A stretch of DNA of 64,000 bases from assembly GCA_963969365.1 (NCBI GenBank), contig OZ017752.1:1736001-1800000 (forward strand). Direction: 5' to 3'. Numbering within the stretch: position 1 is the first letter of the stretch; each line of letters begins with the position of its first letter. Below, one piece after another: positions 11,701 through 22,955 of the stretch. A program made the position numbers and the translations under genes. The notes under the pieces were generated by a model. That model was given only the letters and a program-made list of their open reading frames with translations, was not told the origin of the DNA and made no database searches. The DNA comes from Asterochloris sp. CNOR1 (lineage: Eukaryota; Chlorophyta; Trebouxiophyceae; Trebouxiales; Trebouxiaceae).

Positions 11701-13426
11701 GAGTGGCAGTGCTGCCACTGAGAGCCCTGCAGCTGCAGCCGAGCCTGCCGCTCCACGGAGCCCACGGCGGGCACCCGGCGGGGCTGGCGGGCTGCCAGCC
11801 ATCCGGGAGGGGGTGGAGCCAGGATCAGCTGGTCTCAGGTGGGGAGGAGCTTGACGCATGAGTGCCCTTCTGCTGTGTCGTTCCAGCAGCTGATATTGGA
11901 GTGTTGAACCCAGGGACTGCACAGCCTGCTGACTTCTCTGTGATTCACTGGGTGTCGTGTCCTGGCACCGCTGTGTCTGTACGCTTCAAAGCTTTGAAGC
12001 TGCCTGCTGCCCGTCATCTGGATTCCATGCCTGCACACCTGGCAGTCTCACAAATTGCACTCTGTTTGACATCAAGCCAACTCGCTTGCTGCCATGCAGG
12101 CTGGGTAGCTCCATCAAGCTGCAGACGCTGCTGCCCCCCGAATACTCAGATGAGGAGCTGCATGAGCTGCAGCAGGGGGAGTGTGCAGCCTGCAAGCAGC
12201 TGCTGCCGTTGCCCGGGGCAAAGCCGTCAGGATGGTTGCGGGGGTCTCGTAAGGTGTGCAGTCTTAGCCAGGTGGCCTGAGCAGCTTTGCTTGGCAAGCC
12301 ACCATGGCAGGTCAGCAACGGCTGGATCTCTGCTTGTGCGCAGTTCTTGCAATGGCCTTCTGCTTTTGCATCGGCATAGTGTGTGGTCTTGTAGATATTA
12401 GAAAGGAGGCTTGGTAGAGTACAGGCTTCAGCCCTATGCACTGTCCTGCTGATGGCACGCTGTAGCACGCAGGCACCTCGACGCTGTGAGTACACAGGCC
12501 TGTTGCACTGCCCAGAGTGCCAGGGCAATGACAGCCTGCCCCTGCCCGCACTGGTAGTGAAGGAGTGGGACTTCAGCGCCCGCCCTGTCTCCAAGATGGT
12601 GGCTTCTTTCCTGAGAGCCATAGACCAGCAGCCGCTGCTGTTTGTGTCCCAGCTCAACCCAGGGTTGATGGCCAGGTATGACAGCAGCGCAGCTGTGCTG
12701 CCCCATGTCAGTACCCATGCTTTGCCTACAGCTGCCGAGAGGTGCCACATTTGCCCTGGTGTCTCTGTCAGTCCACATCATTAGCTGGCAGTCGTATGGT
12801 CCTCCATGTGTCTGAACTGGAGGTGGGTTTCCTGGCCAGTCGACTGCGCAGCAGCTTCGCAATGCAGCGCTGGTGAGGCCCTGCGTGCAACTGGCTCAAG
12901 GCGGCAGCATCGGTTTGCTACGTTGTGGTCTGCTGCAGGATGGGGCTGTGTGCTCCTGCCGTGTGTGACCTGCTCCTGCATGGCCGCTGCAGGGTGCCAC
13001 TGCTGGCAAGAGGCCATGAGTTGAGGCAGAAGGCAGCCAAGGCATTGGCTGCTGCAAGGGAGGCTGGGCCAGAGGCAGCTGCCAAGGTGGGCCTGCAACT
13101 TCAAGGCAGCCTGCTTGGCTTTGCATTGGATGCAATGTGCCTTAGCAGAAGTTGCCTGCGGGCTGATTACACCTGAAAGCACCTCCACGTGGAGCATGCA
13201 ACCCTGGACCTGTACTTGTCGAAGTCCATCCACTATGATGCAGGTGGAGCAGCTGCTGAGCGCAGCTGGTGCGCGGCGGTACCTTTTGGAAGACTGGCAG
13301 TATTGGGCCATGCATGACCTGCACGACCTGAGCAAGGGCGCCTTCTCAGGCATGCCGCAATGGCTGCATGCTGCAGCAGAGCGCAGCAGCAGCCTGGCTA
13401 CAGCTGCCTTGCTGGCTGGCAGATGA
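2747..13426 (+). CDS. RUN - (MIM1 repeats) - PX - Rubicon-homology domain protein
   Basis: This is a large multi-exon protein. Secure exons are 2747-2863 (start MEFRAELAAV), 2965-3186, 3251-3334, 3438-3765, 3897-4197, and one from 4340 to about 5.7 kb. The RUN domain runs from about 5.0 to 5.9 kb: VCALVEQVLHHGLTLW, then LRAWIRAGLNERSLGQRLQ, then LDSLHFMLPVDV. A long Ala/Glu/Ser-rich open stretch covers about 7.6-9.2 kb and ends in the MIM1-like repeats. The PX domain is in 10754-10878, 11113-11220 and from 11425 (YEVLRRFSEFVALR, LSPAVVSARCALLDH). The Rubicon-homology region follows (12100-12253, 12473-12675, 12994-13086, 13243-13426) with CAAC, RRCEYTGLLHCPECQ, VVKEWDF, LNPGLMAR and KGAFSGM. 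RUN and RH proteins act in Rab7/endosome-autophagy traffic and PX binds phosphoinositides, so an endolysosomal role is inferred. The usual C-terminal Zn cluster is not seen before the stop. Exons between 5.9 and 10.7 kb are uncertain. Confidence 0.8.
8971..9199 (+). repeat. Coding tandem repeat, 60-nt period, four MIM1-like motifs
   Basis: Units start at 8971, 9031, 9091 and 9151. The last is cut by the exon end at 9199, before the donor GTAGGA. Each encodes about 20 residues with the core L-x-x-R-L-x-x-L followed by R/L-G: EAALQGRLDALLG, VSCLQQRLDALRG, EDGLRGRLHELRG and ESHLEARLAELRG. Units 2-4 then carry a Pro-rich linker. The core fits the established MIM1 consensus (D/E)xxLxxRLxxL(K/R), which binds MIT domains of VPS4 and related proteins. 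Three of the four have the acidic residue at the right position. Confidence 0.85.
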
Positions 13427-14087
13427 CTACTGCTGACAAGATTGCTTGGCTTGGCTATATAAGCCCTGCCTTTTCAAGCCTTTGTAACCCCAGGGCCAGG
13501 AGCCACTGTGGCCCACAAGCTGAAGCGCAATTGCTCCTGGCCCAGCTCCCCATCCCTCAGTCTGAAGCTCTCGTTACTTTTTAGTAAAGGCTCTCTCAGC
13601 TGCTGTGGTACCAGAAGGATGCCGTGGCTTGGCAGCTGGCATGTGGGGAGGCGCTAGGTGTATCTGCAGATAATGACAGAAGTGTGTGCACAAGCAAAGC
13701 AGCAGAATCAGCTCCTGCCTGTGATACCCCGGTACCATCAGGGGCTGTCGTGGTTCTCTGCCTGACTTCACATGTTTGTTTATGTTGCACAAGTGCTGCC
13801 AGTGGGGACAGCGTCACTGCACCTGCAGGCTGGGCGCAGCTAGCCAAAGGGCAACATCAAGAACTTCATTCCTTAGAACTGAATGATAAGTACATCAGTT
13901 TGGCACATACTGGCTGGTGGTTTGTACCTATTGTAGAGTACTGGATTGAGGCAGCTGGGCTAGCTAGCACTGCTCTGGGAGGGCCCCAGACATTTTCAAA
14001 GCCAGCGGCAAGGTGCCTGCTCAGCTTGTGGTGTCACACCTGAGACCGGTCTGGTCTTGTGTCACAGCACACCACTGTGACTGCGTG
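13427..14087. other. Convergent intergenic region with 3' UTRs
   Basis: This lies between the stop of the RUN-PX-RH gene and the TUTase stop. A TGTAA motif at 13493-13497, 67 bp after the first stop, fits a chlorophyte poly(A) signal. No cysteine-rich coding exon that would complete the Rubicon-homology zinc cluster was found here, and nothing else was recognised. Confidence 0.4.
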
Positions 14088-17000
14088 CTAGTGGGGCTGC
14101 TGTTGCGGCAGGGCGGGTCTGTATAGATCAAAAAGCTGGTCAAGTGGACTGATGTGGTCGCGCAGCAGGGATGCAGCTCGCTCAAACTCCTTGTGGAGCA
14201 CCCCGCTGGTCTGCCTGTCCACGGTACGCCCCAGGTCATGGGAGGTCTCAAAGGGATCCTGCACGGCAGAGCAGGGCGCCTCAGCACTACACCGAGACAC
14301 AGGGTGATGAGCGATTTCTGCCTATCATTGTACACCCAAGGTCATGCGAGGTCCTGCACGCCAGATGGGGAGCATATGTGTGCTACAGAGCAGGTGATCA
14401 ACACTGTAGGTACCCCGTCCTGGAAGCTCTCTGGCCAAATGTGAAACAGAGACCCTGCCTTCTTGCTCAACAACCTGCAAGCTGAGGTTAGTCAGCTCGG
14501 CTTTCCTAGGCAACGCCCTCGTGCAGATCAGACAGCCTGCCTGATCCAAGGTGTATGCAGCTTGCTGCACCATCAGGCCTTCCAGCCCAGCAATCTAGGA
14601 TGCTGGGCAGCCTGCAGTGTGGTCCCAATGCACATCAGACGCTCCCGCAGTGCTCCCCGGTCCTGCACAGCTTGCCCCCACAGCTCATTGCAGATAGCTG
14701 AGATGCAGTTCAGGTGGCGGTGCAAGCTACACCACGTGAATGTTCGCGCATATGTTGCTGCCAAAACAATGTCAGGGCCACACTTATGTAAGGGTGGCCC
14801 CACGATGTCCACTGGCTGTCTCCAGTCCTTCTCACGCTTGCACAGCCCAGCCGAATAGCCTAATGCAGCCGCAGAATGCCTTGCTGATATTGACGTAGTC
14901 ACGTGGCGCTTGCTGTATCAGCCCTCTCTGGGACTGAACAAATAGCATTCTCAACTGCAAGCACAACTTCATAATGGCCCCCACCCAGAGGCTGGAAGTT
15001 CCCATGAGTCGGACTCCTGCCTGCTTGCACAACAGTCACCAAACTGACCTCGACGCAGATGAGGTGGCGTTCGTTGCCCACTCGCCGTGTCCACTCCTTC
15101 TGGCTCTTTGTGATGTAGCCCCCTGTCCTGATGCTAATGACCGAATTGTTGTAGTCATGATTCCAGGCCCAGTACTCAAAAAAGGACCACACCAGCTGCC
15201 CCAGCGACTCTGTGTTGGCCGCCCCAAAGTCCTTGAGGGTGTCTATCTGATCATAGTAGTGGCAGGACCAGGGACCCACATTCCTGCAGGGCAACACTTG
15301 AAGCTGGCGGCTTCGTGTTGCTGTGTGTATCACGCACTGGTCAGCCTGCAGGGTAGAGCAGGCCCTGCAGGCGCCAGGCGGCTGCTGTGTACGATCACGT
15401 GCTGAGAAGCCTGGAGGATGGGGCAGGTTTGAAACAACACCTGGGGTGGACTGTGTCAGAGCGTGTGTCGCACAGTTGATGCAGCTGCTGCAGGAAAGCG
15501 CTTAGCCGGTAAAAAGAAGGGATCTTTTGACGAAGGAGGTGGAATGGCTGCAAGGGCATGGGTGCTGTCCTGGCAGGCAAGTTGTGCAGCAAGGCGGCCT
15601 GTGGGTTTTGCTTGGGCATCTCTTGCTCATCTGCCTGGTTTGGGCACGGCAGCTGGCCTCAATGTGCCACTGCAGGCCGACAGCTGGGTACAGGTGCAGA
15701 TGAAAGGCACTGCTGACTTGGCAGCACTCCAGCAAAGCGCGCAGAAGGCTGTGCATCCAGCTGCCTTGCCTAAAGTGGGTGGCCGGCATGGCCTGCAGGC
15801 TGGGCAGGATGGGCGGGGAACGCTGCTGCAGATGGTGGATGGCCATCAGCACGTAGCAATAGCTGGACAGGGTGCCACGGTAGCTGTCGTTCACCTGCAG
15901 CGCACCAGCATAGGGAGCATGCACTTCTGCTTGAGTCCCCTGCCTGAGAGCTGAACTCTGAGCGCAGCAGTGGGTCAGGAGCGGCCCCTTCTGGCGCAAA
16001 CAGGCAGTAGATGTGTGGGTCTCATGGCGCAGGCTGCTTCTGGGGAAGGTGGTGAGGCACAGCCATGGGCAGGGGCAGAGCAGCCAGGGCTGCAGCAGGT
16101 ATGTATTGGTACCTTGCTGAGGTCCTGAGTGCTGTGGCGTGCTCAACCGCCAGCAACTGTAAGTGACAAGCGCGCTTGTCTCTCAGGTCTCAGGCAGTAC
16201 ACAATGCAAGGGGATACCGAGAGTCACACCCAACAGGACCTGCAGCATGTCTCCCCCTCACCCAGCGCCGCCTGGCCCAGTGCACCCCCATGAAGACATG
16301 CCATGGCAGGCAGTCACCCACCCAGCATAGACCCACACGCAGTGACAGCATGCCAGGCCCACCTGACATGCTTCAACCCAATGCTTGCAGTGGGGACACC
16401 AGGATGGCAGGAAGACCTCCTAGCCTCACCTGGCGCCGCTTGGCCCAGTGCTTCACAATGTAGACAAGCTGTGCGAGGCGGGGATCTAGGGCAGTGTAGT
16501 GCTTCAGGAGTTTCGTGTTCTCGATGGCCAGAATGTTGTTGACAGTGACGTCGACCTGCAGGCAGGGTGCCAGAGACGCAAGCCTTGCTCAGGACCAGGA
16601 ATTGTGCAACCAGCTGTGGTGCAAGCTGTGAATGCAGCCAAGGATCAAGGCTCAAGGAGATTGAGCTGGCTCAGCCTGGTCCCCAGCCCAGCACAAACTG
16701 CGTTGCAGTGCCACTTCGTGCAGCAGGAGGCTGATGGGTCCACACAAAAGCCTGGATGCAGTACCTTGGTGCCTGTGGCGCCGACCACAAACTTGATGAC
16801 GGGCACGCGAGCCTTGGGGAGCGCCAGGATGTCCTGCATGCCAGCCTCCTGCAGCAGCTGCTCCATCTGCTCAACAGCCTCTGCCTTGGCCGCCTGCAGG
16901 CAACACAGCCATGGGATAGACGTGACCTGCACATGTCGGTGGGCTGCGCGCATGCTGCTCAGCCAACACACCATCATGCCAAGCTTGGTAGACAGCCAGT

Positions 17001-20000
17001 GCAGGCAGCCCTTGCTTGCCTTCACGAGGCACAAAAGTCACAATGAGAAAGCTGCTGAGGACAGGAGATCTGCAGCAAAAGTTTTGGCTGATCTGCTATC
17101 AGAGACCAGACTGATCGCTGCTGTGCTTTGTCTGAGCAAGACAGACTTGTGAGGTGGTACCCACAGTGTCATCGCCTACAGTGCTGAGCTCCAGGCAGAC
17201 GTCAATGTCGTTGTTGTTGCAGATGCTGAGGGAGGCTGCTACGGACCCAAAAAGGTGCACCTCTCCATGAGGCCACCTCTGGAGCAGCAACTGCATGGCA
17301 GAGGACGGACACCTTGCCGCAGATGGTCTGCACTCAGGGGGTTGCAGGATGAGGCATGCGGTGCAGAGTCCTTACAAAAAAAAGAGTGGCCACGTTGCTG
17401 GGGAGTCTGCACACAGCAGCTGGAGCCACCATGCTTGAAGTAGACTGCAGGGGCAGCAACACAAACGCAGGTGCAGGTTGACACAGCGCAGGATGAGCCT
17501 GAGCGCTGATGCTGGCTTAGCGGTGCAGACATGGGGCTGCTGCAGCCTGGCACTGCAACACCGCGACTGTGTTCGCGTTATGGGGCAGGCATCAACATGC
17601 AATCAGCATCTTTGCTGTGTTAGGCCGCCCACCCTGCGCACTATCGCCAGGCCCTGCTGCTGCCGCTGCAGTTCGTCAGGAGCGGGCTGCAGCTCTGCCA
17701 CGATGCTGTGCAGCCCCTCGCTGAGGGGCCCCATGTCTGCCACTGGCTGCGAAGGCGGATGCCTTCAGATATGTGCAGGTCGTTAGCTTCAGCAGGACAA
17801 CAGCTGGCCTTCAGGACACACCGTGGCACGTACCAGTCCATGCCCCACTGGGGTTTTTCTTGTTAAGCTCCACCAGCAGTAGGGGAATGCAAGCACCTGT
17901 CAGCTGGGCCAATCAGCCCTGGCGCCACCAATAGTGCTCCCCCCGCCAGGCCTCTCATGACACAGGCTGTCTGCAGCGGGAGCCCAGCCACATGCAGGAC
18001 TCACCCGCGCCGTCCCCTGGGCCCCCTGGCCAGCAGCCCGCCCGGCTGCAGGTGATGCTGGTGGTGGGGAGGTTGCTGCTGCTGCTGCTGCTGCTGCTGC
18101 AGGTGGCTGGAGGCACTGCTGTAGCGAGGCATGCCGTGCTGCGGCGGTGGGGGCTGAGCCCCTGGGGGTTGCTGCAGCACCAGCCTGGGCGGCGGTGGAG
18201 GCCGGCCCTGCCCGCCTTCCGTTGCCTGCAGGACAGAATGGTGCACTGCTGTCGCCTCCCCCCGCTCGACAAGCAAAGCATGTGTCTGAAGGATGTAGAG
18301 AACCAACATGCAGCCAGGACGGCCTGCATGGAGAGGACCATGCCTGCTGCCCACCTAGCAGGTGGCCTTGCTTCAGACATGGCCAGGGCCAGGCAGTGAA
18401 CAGCATTGCAGCCACATGGGCTCTTGACACCCGGCAACTGTTGCACGTCCAGCCTTGAGACCTTGGCACGCACAGCTGAGGCTGGACCATGCCTGCTCTG
18501 GCACAAACTCCTTCTCTGCGTCAGGCAGGCTGTGGAAGTGCAGCGTATGACCCAAACATGCCTCAGCGCTTCTGACAAGGACAGGACAGTGCTTCTCCCT
18601 GAGACCTGGTGACAATCAGCGTCTCAGCGATGCGCTTTGCCACGTGTATAGCTGCCTCACCTGCCTCAAGGCATTCAGCAGCTGCTGCTGCCCCGAAGGC
18701 CCTCCCTCCCCCGGGGGCTGCAGCCCTGCCATGCCTCGCGCCAGCAGCATCTGCAGGCTTTGCTGATGTTGCAGCGGGGGCGCCCCAGCCTGCTTGGCAG
18801 CCTGCGAGGGCGATCCAACAAGCCCCACATTGCCCTCCAGCAGGTCAGCGGGCAGCTGCAGCCCGGCCCACTGGGGAAGCCCCGCACCCCGCCCCCCCAG
18901 AGACGCACTGCCGCTGGGGGCAGCAGATGGCAGGATGGGATCTGTCACCATGGCCAGCTGCTGGGGCAGCGGGCCCTGAGCCTGCTGCTGAAACAGCCTC
19001 TGCAGGTGGTTCACTTGCTCTTGCTCGGGACCCTGCGGGCGACCCCTGGCATCGTCACCCCACAGGGGCTTGAGTGCATCCAGCGATGGCGCCTGCTGGG
19101 CGCCCCCGGCAGGGCTGCCTGCGGTCTGCCCATGAAACCCGTCGAATGCCGACTGCTGTGGGCGAGGCTGGTGGTTGTGCTGGGTGGGGCTCGTTACTGG
19201 CCCGCCCGCCATCTGGCGCCCGCCCTCTGCCTGCTGTTGCAACCCGCCAGCTCCATCTGAGGACCAGATGCTCTTGCCTCCCCCCGCAACTGACCAGAGG
19301 CCTCCGCCCCACAGGCCCTCGCTGCCAAGCGAGGAGCCACCCCCACCACCACTCGTGCTGGTACCTCCGAAGTCTGGCTGCTGGTGATGACCCCCAGGGC
19401 TGCCCATGCTGCCGTGGGCAGGCCCCATGCGGAGGCCTGCCAAGCCGGAAGTGAGTGCATCAGATGACGCAGTTGACAGAGTGTGCTGGGTCGCCCATCC
19501 CGCTCCCGTCCAGGGCGCGCTGGAGGGGGGGCCAGAGGACCAGGCTGCATGCCCCGGCCCGCGTGCTCCAGCCGCCAAGCCTGCCGCGGCCTGATGCCTT
19601 GGTGCCAAGTCTGGCGCTGGTCCAATGAGCAGGCCAGGCACTCCATTGCCCTGCTGGTGGCGACGTGCCCGTGAAGGCACAGCCGACTGTCCTGTGCCGA
19701 CATGGGTGCTGCTGGCGGCTGCTAGGAGGTCCAGCAGCGGAGTGGCAGTTGCAGCCTCAGCCTGGGCCCTTGCTGCGACGTCTGGCTGGCCAGTGGGACC
19801 TCGATGTTGGTGTGAGGCTCTGTTTAGCTGTGCCAGCAGTACTGCTCCCAGGTCATGCTCCTGCAGGGCGTCAGTGATGGTGTCAGGTGGATACCTATGC
19901 CATGATCTGCACCATGCCAGACAGGCAAGGGAGGCCTGCCTGAGTCTGTACACTTGAGGCAGCAGCCGTCTGATCAGGCCAGGGCAGCGTCCTGAAGTCC

Positions 20001-20209
20001 CCAAAGCCTGGTGGGGGCCCACGTTTTGCCTTCTGTACGCCATTGGTGTGCGCAGGAGATGGGCTGGCGCCGTTGCCTTGCACAGCTGCATCAAGATGCA
20101 ACCCTTGCTGGCTTGAAGCTGCTCCTGATGGCATGCTGTCTGCCTGGACATTGTTGAGCAGCTTGAGCAGGCTGTGGCCCAAGTCAGCCAAGTCTGGCTG
20201 GGGCTGCAT
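14088..20209 (-). CDS. URT1/HESO1-like terminal uridylyltransferase (Cid1-type nucleotidyltransferase)
   Basis: This enzyme class adds uridines to RNA 3' ends, mainly deadenylated mRNAs, in the cytoplasm. Exon 1 (19952-20209) and exon 2 (18661-19860) encode a Gly/Gln/Pro-rich disordered N-terminus. Exon 1 contains a leucine-rich segment [19 protein letters not shown] and a PPPGF motif; exon 3 (18005-18225) has a nine-codon glutamine run. The catalytic half follows. [20 protein letters not shown] (about 17.2 kb) carries the G-S and D-x-D nucleotidyltransferase motifs. [14 protein letters not shown] (about 16.5 kb) supplies the third Asp, followed by [27 protein letters not shown] lies near 15.9 kb, and the PAP-associated region has [12 protein letters not shown] and [11 protein letters not shown]. 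The architecture favours URT1 over HESO1, as inference. A retroelement lies directly upstream. Confidence 0.88.
18074..18102 (-). repeat. (CAG)n trinucleotide repeat encoding polyglutamine
   Basis: Nine TGC/CTG units on the plus strand read as a Gln run (Q9, then PP and a His-rich stretch) within exon 3 of the TUTase disordered region. Such tracts are often length-polymorphic. Confidence 0.85.
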
Positions 20210-20317
20210 GCTGAGTCGTCCTGCCAGCCTTGTCCCGGCTCCAGATCATGCCCAGACTGCAAACCTTGACTCTCATGCGTTTGACCTTTGACCCACTGAA
20301 TTTCGAGAATTCCATGT

Positions 20318-21412
20318 GGTCTTTGAGCTGCGGCACACCCCCTGCCGGGATTTCACATACGGCGGGAGAGTGCTCACCCGCAAGGACAGCTTCAAATATC
20401 TGGGCCTGTGGTTCCATGCCACGCAACGGGACTTCCGCCTTGCTCTGGGGAGTCTTGCAGCTTCTGCATGCAAAGCCATGCATGCCATGCGCCGCAGATG
20501 CTTCCAGCTTGGCTATGTGCACCCCCAGCGCATGTGCAACTTGTTCAATGCATTGGTGCTGCCCATCCTCAGCTATGGCTGTGAGGTGTGGTTCTGGCAC
20601 CATGATGCCAGCAGCACAGTCACCAAAGTGCTGGAAGGCGTCCACCTCCAGTTCTTACGTGGCCTGCTGGGAGTGAAACGCACCACGCACCACTTGATTG
20701 CCCTGGCTGAGTTTGGCAGATACCCGCTTGCTGTGCATTGGCAAAAACAAGTTGACAAGTTCAGGCTGCGCATCTGCAATGTCACTCGCACTGCATCTGA
20801 CAACCCACTGTTCTGGGCGATGTTTGACGGCACACCCAATGTGGAAAACCTTAGGCTCCTGCGTACCCCTGCTGGATTTGCTGCCTTGCAGGCCCGCGGG
20901 AGGCCTGCCAGCGCCCCCAGCACAGAGCGCCATGAGCGGCTCTTTGCGGAGAACTCAGACAGCACCGTGGCAACGTACAAGCAGATGCGCGGCTTCAGCG
21001 CAGCGTACACCACGCAACCTTACATCCAGCAGATCAGAGGCTACAGACTGCGCAAATCAATGGCCCATATCCGCTGCAGCAGCCACAGGCTGAGAGTTGA
21101 GACAGGCCGCTACACATCAGAAGCCAGACACGAGAGGACCTGCCGCCTCTGCATATCAGCAACCGCCATAGAAGACGAGCAACACATCTTGCTGCACTGT
21201 CCCCAGCTCGATGACCTGCGCAACGCCCACAGCCACCTATTCAAGACGCCAGGACAGACTCTGACAGACCTCTTTGATGACCATCCCCCAATTTTGCTTG
21301 CTAAGTATGTGCGTGCAGCGCTGCTTATGCATCAATCAGTGCTGCTTTTGCCATGATCACATGAATTGTCAGTCCCATGCCCGTTCATTGTGGCCCCCGG
21401 ACTTTAAATCCA
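20318..21412 (+). mobile_element. Non-LTR (LINE-type) retrotransposon, 5'-truncated copy A
   Basis: The reading frame stays open through 21356 and encodes the distal part of a reverse transcriptase and what follows: the thumb-like KYLGLWFHATQRDF, then LILPSYG-like LVLPILSYGCEVWFWHHDAS, then LEGVHLQFLRGLLGVKRTTH. It ends with a CCHC-type zf-RVT cluster (CRLC...EDEQHILLHCPQLDDL). The catalytic YADD region is missing, so this copy is dead on arrival. From about 20318 it is nearly identical to copy B (offset 1538 bp). The element's 3' end is followed by a TC microsatellite. The minus-strand TUTase start codon lies 109 bp to the left. Confidence 0.88.
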
Positions 21413-21428
21413 TCTCTCTCTCTCTCTC
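21413..21428. repeat. TC dinucleotide microsatellite at the 3' end of LINE copy A
   Basis: About eight TC units directly follow the shared 3' end of the element (GGACTTTAAATCCA). Copy B ends at the equivalent point in a shorter CACTCTCTCG. A simple-repeat tail is typical for some LINEs and may be part of the element rather than of the host. Confidence 0.7.
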
Positions 21429-21429
21429 A

Positions 21430-22955
21430 TGTGCTTTGGGCTGTCCTGGCCAACATTGGAGTGCGGGGGGCAGTTCCTGAAGTGTCTGCAGGGCCTCTAT
21501 GGTGTTGACTCTGCTGCAGTGAGAACTGCACAGGGCACCTCTGGGGCTTTCAGGTGCTTTCAGGGGGTACAGCAGGGGAGTCCCCTCAGCCCCTGCTGTT
21601 CGGGCTGCTGCTTGACTGCTTGCACAAGGTCCTGAAAGCTGTGCCAGGCAATGGCGCCCCAAGCCTTGCCGATTACTGGTTCACAGTTGCGGGCCGCGAG
21701 TGGAAGATGCAAAAGCCTCTGCCGCTGCTGCTCTACGCAGATGACCTTGCCATACTAGGCACCAGAGCAGAGGGGCTACAGAACATGCTTGATGCATTGC
21801 AGGACTTTAGCAAGAAGAGGCGCCTCACAGTGAACCTGGAAAAGACTGAGGTGCTGGTCTTTGAGCTGCGGCACACCCCCTGCCGGGATTTCACATACGG
21901 CGGGAGAGTGCTCACCCGCAAGGACAGCTTTAAATATCTGGGCCTGTGGTTCCACGCAACGCAACGGGACTTCCGTCTTGCTCTGGGGAGTCTTGCAGCT
22001 TCTGCACGCAAAGCCATGCATGCCATGCGCCGCAGATGCTTCCAGCTTGGTTATGTGCACCCCCAGCGCATGTGCAACTTGTTCAATGAGGATTGGTGCT
22101 GCCCATCCTCAGCTATGGCTGTGAGGTGCGGTTCTGGCACCATGATGCCAGCAGCACGGTCACCAAAGTGCTGGAAGGCGTCCCCCTCCAGTTCTTACGT
22201 GGCCTGCTGGGAGTGAAACGCACCACGCACCACTTGATTGCCCTGGCTGAGTTTGGCAGATACTCGCTTGCTGTGCATTGGCAAAAACAAGTTGACAAGT
22301 TCAGGCTGCGCATTTGCCATGTCACTCGCACTGCATCTGACAACCCACTGTTCTGGGCGATGTTTGATGGCACACCCGTTGTGGAAAACCTTAGGCTCCT
22401 GCGTACCCCTGCTGGATCTGCTGCCTTGCAGGCCCGCGGGAGGCCTGCCAGCGCCCCCAGCACAGAGCGCCATGAGCGGCTCTTTGCGGAGAACTCAGAC
22501 AGCACCGTGGCAACGTACAGGCAGATGCGCGGCTTCACCGCAGCGTACACCATGCAAGCTTACATCCAGCAGATCAGAGGCTACAGACTGCGCAAATCAA
22601 TGGCTCAGATCCGCTGCAGCAGTCATAGGCTGAGAGTTGAGACAGGCCGCTACACATCAGAAGCCAGACACGAGAGGACTTGCCGCCTCTGCACATCAGC
22701 AACCGCCATAGAAGACGAGCAACACATGTTGCTGCACTGTCCCCAGCTCGATGACCTGCGCAAAGCCCACAGCCACCTATTCCAGACGCCAGGACAGACT
22801 CTGACAGACCTCTTTGATGACCATCCCCCAATTTTGCTTGCTAAGTATGTGCGTGCAGCGCTGCTTATGCATCAATCAGTGCTGCTTTTGCCATGATTAC
22901 ATGAATTGTCAGTCTCATGCCCGTTCATTGTGGCCCCCGGACTTTAATTCCACTC
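21430..22955 (+). mobile_element. Non-LTR (LINE-type) retrotransposon, 5'-truncated copy B
   Basis: This copy extends further 5' than copy A. It begins in the palm domain (LECGGQFLKCLQGLYGV) and includes GVQQGSPLSP and the catalytic LLLYADDLAILGT. It is then collinear with copy A through to the zf-RVT cluster, ending near 22896 and the common 3' tail. Two frame breaks are visible. Around 21590, after QGSPLSP, one base is missing before the LLFGLLLD frame. Around 22089, GAGG replaces GC relative to copy A (net +2). No endonuclease domain or ORF1 is present, so the copy is non-autonomous and decayed. Confidence 0.88.

Noticed and set aside
18616-20262. A single long minus-strand ORF starting at 20262
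   Set aside because: Its first part (20262 to about 19861) is in a different frame from the PPPGF-containing N-terminus. Only the segment from 19860 down joins exon 1 (start 20209) with good splice sites, so the upstream ATG is a shadow.
20318-22955. LTR retrotransposon or retrovirus-like element
   Set aside because: No LTRs, gag, protease or integrase. The YADD context, C-terminal CCHC cluster, 5' truncation and simple-repeat tail fit a non-LTR element.
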